Source: Stromatinia cepivora
Taxonomy: Eukaryota; Ascomycota; Leotiomycetes; Helotiales; Sclerotiniaceae
Direction: 5' to 3'
Assembly (NCBI GenBank): GCA_014898415.1
Contig: RCTD01000003.1
Coordinates: forward strand, 806,001 to 870,000
DNA length: 64,000 nucleotides
Every line of letters starts with the position of its first letter. Position 1 is the stretch's first letter. Made by a program: the position numbers and the translations under genes. Below, in pieces: positions 57,291 to 64,000 of the stretch. The notes beneath the pieces were generated by a model. The model ran no database searches and was not told where the DNA came from. It saw only the letters and a list, made by a program, of their open reading frames with translations.

Positions 57291-59085
57291 CACTGGAGTG
57301 GTTATGCTTCATCAAACGTCATCATGAATCGATCTCTTTGGTTGACAATCTGTGGTTTATTGTTTTAGGATTTGGCTATCATGCATCACCATCTTGGATG
57401 ATTTGGGTGGGTTTCGTTGATGGCATCTTGATATTGATGCTTTAATTAGCCGCTATTACCATCTTTGGATTGGATATTGTGCAATTGTTACTTTGAAACT
57501 CTTCATCATACATCACCATGCGGATTACCTTGGGTTGGACTCAATCCATGTAGCTTTCATAATCATACTTTGGGAAACCGCCTTCACTATCCCTGGGCTG
57601 AATATTGTATATTGGTCGGATCATGGATGGACATTATCTATGATCGATTTCTGCTTTTCTGAATAACACCCATGGAGCTTATAGTGCATTTGATATATGA
57701 TGCACCAATTCTCCCTACAGTTAAGGGTAGCACATCATAGATGTTCATTGTGGCCTGGGGTGTTCTGCAATTCACATCTTGTTATACTATGGATGTTCAT
57801 TGCTAATTGGGGTATCGCTAATTATACATCTCGTCGTTGCTAGATAGTACATCATAAATGTTCGTAGAGCTCTAGGATACTAAGCATCTATGTTTCTACA
57901 CTTTTAGATGGAATTTCGTCCATATTCTTGATATTCTGAAATATCGATCTGAAATCTATCATCCCACCAAGGTATTAATACTCCATCTTAATCAGGACAA
58001 CGATCTAATCCTCCTCATCCGACTTTCACACTAATTGTCGAGTCTACTATCCACAACATCAGGTTCCAGAACACTCTTCCTAGACGATTTGCGATAATTC
58101 CCCCTTTTCGCAGTGACAATACCATCTCTCATTTCCTTCTCCGGGGACAGCCTTCTCCAGATGTTTCATCGCCACTCCAACAATAATAATAATAATTCCG
58201 GTGTTTTGAGATGGTTTAAGCTCAATATTCACGCCTGATTGGTGTTCCTTTATGTTTTCACTGATGTTTCTTTTATTTTCCTTCATTTTTGCTGTTTTTA
58301 GAGCTGGATTTATGAATAACAATGATTTTTATGATGCTTAAAATACGAGCTTTTGAGTATCTGGAAGATTTCTTAGCAAAAGACTAGGTATGCTGTACCT
58401 GAGAGAATTTAATTTTCCACCAAATTTCGAAGTTTTTGCAGGGTGATTTGGTGATGTGATTTGTGAAGTGATTAATGAAATATTCCAGTCCTGGCGTCTT
58501 TTCTCTTCTCATCGTCATTTTAGATAACAGTACACCACAAGGAAAGAAATTTCCATCGAAGCTGCTAGGTTTTCCACATTCGAAACCTCTAATCTCGGAA
58601 AACCAATCATGTTTTTGATTTCTAAATGCACTATTACTAATTATATATATACACATTCGGACATCAAACATCCAGGTTCAATACTCAGACATTTAGTTCT
58701 CAAATTGATTCCAGAATTCAGCAAGTTTATTCTGAATGGAAGTTTGATGGTCAATCGAATTCAAGATTACTACCAATATTGCATTTCATCTTCATATCCC
58801 GCACCAAATTACAATTACAAATCATTTTCACATCATCGCCTTCGAATTTCTCCCAAGGACATGTAATCGGACTCTCAGCTCTCCCCTTGACTAAACTTCT
58901 CATTACCCCTGAGCAACTATTCGCGTATTTTTCTCTTCTCTCAATTTTCCTTACTAGATACCACAGGAGAAAAAACACGATTGTAAATCCCTGGAAACTT
59001 TATAAATACGCCTGGGAAAAGGAAATCGGTATATCTATATGAAAATATCAAAATTATTGACGTCTGGGTGCGAGCTAAGCTGATG
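57291..59085. other. intergenic region, no gene supported
   Basis: Composition is near normal, but reading frames are short and lack introns or motifs. An (AAT)n run lies at about 58,180-58,195. There may be decayed coding sequence, since some frames have a balanced amino-acid mix, but I cannot support a call. Confidence 0.35.
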
Positions 59086-59747
59086 TGTTCCGGCGCCATT
59101 ACGCAAATTTGATATTCCGAAATCAATTTAGTTTATTCCGAAATATCCTGGTTCGTCAAATGAATTAGTTGATATCGAAAATGATAAAAATGAAAACATT
59201 CCGAAATTAATTCAGGTTATTCAATATTCTAAGTTCGTTAGTTAATAAATTAATATATATATTAATATAAAGAGAAAAGAAATTATAGTTTTCTTATCGC
59301 TTCTATTTTCAATTTTATTATTACTATTTTCAACTTTATTATCGCCCCTACCCCTATTTTCAATTTTATTATTACCTTTTTCTTTTAATGATAAAATTTC
59401 TTTTATATTTATTATTTAATTAATATATAAATTATAATTATAATTAAAATATTATTATATAAAATAAACGAATAATAATATTAAATCCTTATAAACTTTA
59501 TAAGTTTTGAATTTCTAAATTTTTTATAAATTTCAATCCTTTGTAGATTAGTATAATAGAATATAAGAAATATTTATAAATGAATTAATTAATTATTCTT
59601 ATATATAGGTTTATTGTATAATCAATTAGCTTATTCAAATGTTAGAGTCATTAACGAATGAACTAAAATATTCATCAATAAGCTAGTTTATTTCGAAATA
59701 TACTATGTTGATTTCGGAATCCTGGATTTGTGTAATGGCCCGGAACA
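59086..59747. mobile_element. 662-bp element with long terminal inverted repeats
   Basis: Left TIR starts TGTTCCGGCGCCATTACGCA and the reverse of the right end starts TGTTCCGGGCCATTACACAA. Similarity continues for about 60 bp and includes the shared internal phrase GATTCCGAAATCAA. GATG flanks both sides (59,082-59,085 and 59,748-59,751). The interior is AT-rich with a repeated CAATTTTATTATTAC motif at about 59,310-59,375 and has no coding capacity. The superfamily is unclear to me. Confidence 0.8.
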
Positions 59748-60522
59748 GATGTATTAGATATTTCCTTTTCATCCTGCTGTTCCGGGTTGCCCGCGTGGGG
59801 TGTGTTGTACAATCTATTCTAGTATTTATGGTTCAAAGCTGAAGTCTCTTGTCAACCCTACATGTATCTTCTCACCTCCGGAATTCCTATGGTACTCGTA
59901 CTCCTAATATCTATACCCACATTAACTATCTCGCACCTCTCACCTCTCACCTCTTTCCAATATAGCACAATCAACAACCAACACATCCACTCTTACCCAT
60001 CCACCATCCCCCAAAAAGCAAACTACCAAAACAAAGGCAGGGAATCAACACCCACTTCACCCATTTCACCCATTTACCTATCCCACCCCACTAATTCCTT
60101 CCTCAGACCCCTACTCCATTAAATATTCCCAAAACACATGCATAAAGCAAACACCAGATATCCATCACCAATAATGTGACCACAACCCAAACCAAATCCC
60201 ACAATTTAATCGCACGCAAATCCCTCTAAAATTCATTTTTTTCTAAAGCTTTATTCTCATCGTTAGGTTTCGGGCAAAGTCTACGTAGTATATGTAAAGC
60301 GTCGGAGACACATCCTCACAACCTCGCAGTCTAATTTTCTTAACCTCCTTTCATCCCAGAAAACAAATGTATTGAAAAAGAATTCTATTTGGAGTATATT
60401 CTGACTTCTAAATACATATTTATATTAACGATTTCGTCGAATATCAAGCCATAACCAAAAAATTAAGCGACAATCAATACACATAAGGTCTTACTTTTAA
60501 TAAGACTGACTAGTTTATCTAA
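59748..60522. other. intergenic, pyrimidine-rich
   Basis: From about 59,850 to 60,230 the plus strand is C/T/A-rich with few G, similar to the 39-40 kb tract. No gene is supported. Confidence 0.4.
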
Positions 60523-60890
60523 GTGTCTGTTTGGGAGCAAAAATATACTAGCATATATAATATTCAATTACTAGCATTTGGATATTGATACAAAAAGTGT
60601 TTGGTAGAAATCACTTTTTGAATATCGGTTGATAGTATTCGAATACTATTAATCATTTTTGATTAAATACTAAATGCTGAAAAAGAGATCCTATTGAAGC
60701 ATTCAACTACTACTAATACTTTTCCATCAATCACAATACATTATCATTATTTTGAATACTAGTATATATTATCTACCAAACAGCTAATAAAGAATCTACT
60801 ACTAGCAATTGAATATTAGAATTGAATATCAGAAGTTAATTATTACAAATATTTTATATGCTAGTATATTTTTTCCTCCCAAACAGGCCC
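60523..60890. mobile_element. 368-bp Tourist-type MITE (PIF/Harbinger-like)
   Basis: Inverted termini of about 35 bp bound it. On the left GTGTCTGTTTGGGAGCAAAA runs into ATATACTAGCATAT. The reverse of the right end reads GGGCCTGTTTGGGAGGAAAA and runs into the same ATATACTAGCATAT. TAA flanks both sides (60,520-60,522 and 60,891-60,893), the usual Harbinger target duplication. The interior has several TACTAGCA / TGCTAGTA inverted motifs and no coding region. Confidence 0.9.
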
Positions 60891-61760
60891 TAAATATCAT
60901 ACCACAACACTACCAAAAAAAAGCCAAAATATTTACTCATCTAATTAATCATTTCAATTAACCCACTCCACTCAACCCCAATAGATACAAGCATCCGAGA
61001 TATAAAATAAAATACTCTTATATAATGTACTTAACATCCTTTCATCCCTTCCATCCCTTCCATCCCCTCTATTCATCCATCTATTCATTCATTCTATCTA
61101 AATCATCAAATATCAAATATCCCCTCTTCAACTCTCAATCCTCACTCTCATTTCTCAATCCTCAATCCTCATCTCCCAATCCTCAACTCAAAAAGATATA
61201 TAGAATAACAATTGTATTAAAATAATATCTACAATACAGTATATCACAAGTGAAGAATACAAGCTAAGCGACCACCAATACATAGAGTTTTAAAGAAGAT
61301 TAAAGAGATATTGTATTGCTTGTCTGTCTAATTTTGTATTTTTAATTTCCATTTATATCAAATATTATACACTCACACATACACTTCTAATAATATTTAT
61401 ATTTATACGATTGTGGTTGTATTCATTCATCATTCATCTCTTATCTATAGTATAGAACTGTGTGTCTCATCAATCGCGGATGGTCCTCTGACGACCATAT
61501 CTCTTATCTGCCGACCACGCACCCATCCACTACTAGGATATTTATCATACATTGCAAACTTAACATCAGCGCCTGCATATCTTATGACTCAACGCCTGTC
61601 ATAACAATCCATCCATCCATGCAAGTCCACATCCTTAGACTTTACCCACTTTCAATATGATATATGAATTGATATGAAAAAGTTTTCCAAAGAATCATTG
61701 TCTGTTCCCCAATTCTCTAAATCATCCCTTCCTCCACTCCCACGGCCTCCCACCAAAAAT
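60891..61760. other. 3' flank of the eIF2A gene
   Basis: It contains CCATCCCTT tandem units near 61,045-61,065 and CTCAATCCTCA repeats near 61,130-61,190, again on a G-poor plus strand. The 3' untranslated region of the minus-strand eIF2A gene must lie at its right end. No further gene is seen. Confidence 0.45.
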
Positions 61761-63965
61761 CTACTCCCTATCAAGCGCATCCAACTCCGCTTGAACCGCG
61801 CCCTTGGTGGCGATCTTCTTAACTTGTGTATCTTCCAACTTCTCTCCTCCAGCTCTCCTCATCTCCAAATCCTCAATCGCTCTAATCTTCTTCTGTAATC
61901 CTCGCTTCTTCTTAGCTGATGGGCTGCCATCACCACCTGGGCTGGTGACTGACAATTCCGGAGTTGAGAATTGTTGAGTTGGGGTGATTGGTTTTTGGTT
62001 TGAGTTGATTGAGAGATTCTTCATTCCACCTGGACCGGTTGAAGTACCTCCGGCTCCGTTAGGAGATACACCTCCATTTTGACGTTGGTTTTGATGAGGG
62101 TGAGGATGTTGATGAAGGTTGTGAGGGCCGCCATTACCATGAGTTCGGAATTGGGATGGGGAGCGCATATTGTTGTTACTCTTTGAGCGACTACGTTGAC
62201 GATCTCTTCGGTCTGGGCTACGATCACCACCTGGACCTCTTGGTGCATCTGGAGTTCCGGCACCAAGACCACCAGCTTTAGCTTCGGCATCCTTTGCTTT
62301 CTTTGCTTCGCGCTTCTTCTTGTTCTTGAGTGCGGCCTTGGAAAGGTTTTCGTCTTCAACGGCACCTGGAACGGCGGGTGCGGCTCCTGGGACAGAGTTC
62401 TCGGACAAATCAGCACCGGGGACTTGTCTACGAGATCGACCAAATCCATTAGTGCTGACCATTGATGTGCCATTGCTAACGAAATGAGCAGAACCACCTT
62501 CATCTTCACGCTTGAAGTGAGATGGTGTAGCTTGACCACGTGCTCCGGGAGGACGATAAGCTCCTGCTGGCTTGGATGGGGTTTTCACTGTACCCAAGTA
62601 AGCGACAGCCGATGGGTGTGGTTGAGGCACTGGGCTCAAGAAATCTCCGGCCGGGAAACTTTCGGGGCTTTGTGGTCTCCATGTAACGTGGTATAATTCG
62701 ACCATATCCTCGTTGTACATAATCCCACCTGTAACGTGCCATAATCGAACACCATTATCAACTCGCAATCTAGGACTGGTTGTAGCTGTCAAGATATACT
62801 TGCTATCAGGACTCCACTCGCAAACACTAGGATTTCCACCTTCAATTGTACAAATCTTCTTGTAATCCTTTTCGAGATCGTAGATATCCATTTGACCGGC
62901 TAAGTTTCCGAAACCGGCAACCAAAACAAATCGACCAGTAGGAGAAAACAAAATCGTGTTTCTGGGACCAAGTTGGAATGTATGAGTCGCAACAGCTCTC
63001 TGATTAAAGATAGTTGTCTTTGCTGGCATATATCCATAAATGACACCAAATTCTTTCGAGTTTGGTGACCAAGAAACGTCATGAATTGGCCCCTCCTTAT
63101 CAAGAGTAATTCTAGAATCAAATCCACCATTTGCGCTCAGCACATATAATGTAGTCTCTCCATAATAACTCTTGTTTGACTTATCAACATCTGTCTGGGC
63201 GAGAACGATCAAGGTTGTACCCAATTGATTCCATTTCAATTGAACTTTGTCGCCCTTGAAGAATGTCTTTTGTGAAACCGGGGCATTGAATTGTGGAACG
63301 TTGAAAACTTTGACGGCAGATGGTTGACCCTGAATTGGTTGATTAGCTGAATACCCATCCCCGAATTGAATATTACATACCTTGCGCTCTGGAATGAAAA
63401 CTGCTACGGAATAGTTGTTTCCTGGAGAAATTGCAAAATCCGCAACCCCTTCGACACGAAGCTTGTTCCAAACTGTACGCAAATCGCCGCTTTCGTAGAA
63501 TTGGACCTCGTTCGTAACATTTCGGGCGCAATATTTCTCATCGAAAGTGTACTGAAGGTTCCAACCAGTTTGCGACTTTTGCACAAATCTCCCAACAACC
63601 TCCTTTTCAGTCCCCTCCGCAACATCCTCCACTGTACGCCAAATCTTCAAATTCTTGACCGCATCACCATTTTCATCCTTCGAAGGTCTCTCCCAAGTAA
63701 TGATGTATGTGCCACGAGGAGAGAAACCCAATTCGTAGACATTTGGTGTTGGAAGGCTAGTGATGATGTGACCGGCAAACGCATCAACGACAGTCACTCC
63801 GTCATTGGAGGCCCAAGCAAAGTACCGACCGCATGGCGAGTAGGTACAGCAGCGAGAGTTACCTTCGGGTCTCTGGAAACCAGGCAAAGGTTGATAGACG
63901 GGTGCGGCATCCAAGATACCAATCCCCTTCAGTGTTCTGTATGCAAACTGTGTCGGAATTGCCAT
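61761..63965 (-). CDS. eukaryotic translation initiation factor eIF2A
   Basis: I call two exons, 63,381-63,965 and 61,761-63,329, giving 717 residues. The start at 63,965 has the context GCCATGG. Between them lies a 51-bp segment, 63,330-63,380, that reads through without a stop but has GTATGT, GCTAATC and TTCAG in the right places. Removing it joins PERK directly to GQPSAVKVFNVP, the usual eIF2A order. Residues 1 to about 430 form the WD40-type beta-propeller (TYSPCGRYFAW, SWSPNSKEFGV, FSPTGRFVLVAGFG, WSPDSKYILTA). A low-complexity linker follows, then a basic KNKKKREAKK segment and a C-terminal helical end RAIEDLEMRRAGGEKL. eIF2A is a cytosolic ribosome-associated factor that can bind Met-tRNAi in GTP-independent fashion. 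Confidence 0.93.
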   Translation of the reverse strand: MAIPTQFAYRTLKGIGILDAAPVYQPLPGFQRPEGNSRCCTYSPCGRYFAWASNDGVTVVDAFAGHIITSLPTPNVYELGFSPRGTYIITWERPSKDENGDAVKNLKIWRTVEDVAEGTEKEVVGRFVQKSQTGWNLQYTFDEKYCARNVTNEVQFYESGDLRTVWNKLRVEGVADFAISPGNNYSVAVFIPERKVCNIQFGDGYSANQPIQGQPSAVKVFNVPQFNAPVSQKTFFKGDKVQLKWNQLGTTLIVLAQTDVDKSNKSYYGETTLYVLSANGGFDSRITLDKEGPIHDVSWSPNSKEFGVIYGYMPAKTTIFNQRAVATHTFQLGPRNTILFSPTGRFVLVAGFGNLAGQMDIYDLEKDYKKICTIEGGNPSVCEWSPDSKYILTATTSPRLRVDNGVRLWHVTGGIMYNEDMVELYHVTWRPQSPESFPAGDFLSPVPQPHPSAVAYLGTVKTPSKPAGAYRPPGARGQATPSHFKREDEGGSAHFVSNGTSMVSTNGFGRSRRQVPGADLSENSVPGAAPAVPGAVEDENLSKAALKNKKKREAKKAKDAEAKAGGLGAGTPDAPRGPGGDRSPDRRDRQRSRSKSNNNMRSPSQFRTHGNGGPHNLHQHPHPHQNQRQNGGVSPNGAGGTSTGPGGMKNLSINSNQKPITPTQQFSTPELSVTSPGGDGSPSAKKKRGLQKKIRAIEDLEMRRAGGEKLEDTQVKKIATKGAVQAELDALDRE
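63330..63380 (-). other. 51-bp stop-free intron in eIF2A
   Basis: Donor GTATGT, branch GCTAATC 16 bases before the end, acceptor TTCAG, phase 0, length a multiple of three with no stop. If retained it adds 17 residues (VCNIQFGDGYSANQPIQ) inside the propeller without shifting frame. Confidence 0.8.
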
Positions 63966-64000
63966 GGCTAATGAAAGTCACAGTAAAATTCTTTTTCGGT
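63966..64000 (-). promoter_or_regulatory. 5' leader of eIF2A
   Basis: Only 35 bases lie upstream of the start codon in the window, so nothing can be said about the promoter. Confidence 0.4.

Noticed and set aside
58080..59042. Short frames of 75-95 residues on both strands
   Set aside because: They overlap one another, lack start context and introns, and show no recognisable domain.
1..64000. CRISPR arrays, bacterial operons, tRNA and rRNA genes
   Set aside because: The sequence is fungal nuclear DNA. I looked for tRNA B-box-like motifs and found only chance matches without a cloverleaf, and no rRNA signature.

Overview
This window reads as nuclear DNA of a filamentous ascomycete, most likely a leotiomycete and plausibly a member of the Sclerotiniaceae (Botrytis/Monilinia/Sclerotinia type). 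The grounds are short introns with GTRAGT donors and CTAAY/TACTAAC branch sites, a WSC-domain wall protein, a necrosis-inducing NLP gene, a fungal eIF2A, and large AT-rich blocks whose repeat copies differ by C/T and G/A transitions. That transition pattern is the signature of repeat-induced point mutation (RIP). The genus is inferred from gene type and not proven. All coordinates of decayed elements were read by eye and their outer edges are approximate unless I say they are exact.

Layout. Bases 1-24,913 form a heavily RIP-mutated graveyard of nested LTR retrotransposons. A plus-strand Ty1/copia element (element 1) is split twice: by an inverted copy of the same family (element 2, 1755-7229, three 163-bp LTRs in all) and by a 2630-bp element with 190-bp LTRs and a perfect 5-bp target duplication (element 3, 8891-11520). 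Element 3 shows no recognisable pol gene but carries four different tandem-repeat arrays. Further right lie a second copia lineage, an LTR pair with TGTTAACA termini, two tandem gag copies, and a gag with a CCHC zinc knuckle.

From about 25 kb the composition becomes normal and genes appear. They are a small two-exon gene (25,482-26,321), a very Ser/Thr-rich WSC-domain surface protein (27,144-30,638, minus), a three-finger C2H2 nuclear protein (32,266-33,780, plus), an NLP toxin gene with three exons (34,921-35,766, minus), and a membrane-bound acyltransferase-3 protein with three exons (40,758-42,262, minus). Between the last two lies a 1.6-kb microsatellite-rich, almost G-free plus-strand stretch.

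From 42.3 to 61.7 kb the window is gene-poor. It holds at least four TIR elements (46,004-46,682; 49,205-51,031 with a pogo/Fot-type transposase relic; 59,086-59,747; 60,523-60,890), a decayed element with roughly 490-bp direct repeats (55.2-57.3 kb), and two old degenerate repeat arrays (47.3-48.0 and 51.6-52.8 kb). One well-formed but unrecognised Gln/Asn/Gly-rich gene (53,236-54,420) sits there. The window ends with eIF2A (61,761-63,965, minus), which contains a 51-bp stop-free in-frame intron.

I see no operon or obvious gene cluster: the genes are separate housekeeping, surface, regulatory and virulence-type functions. The least explained items are element 3 with its four arrays, the Q/N-rich orphan gene with the decayed repeat field upstream of it, and the small gene with a 555-bp intron.
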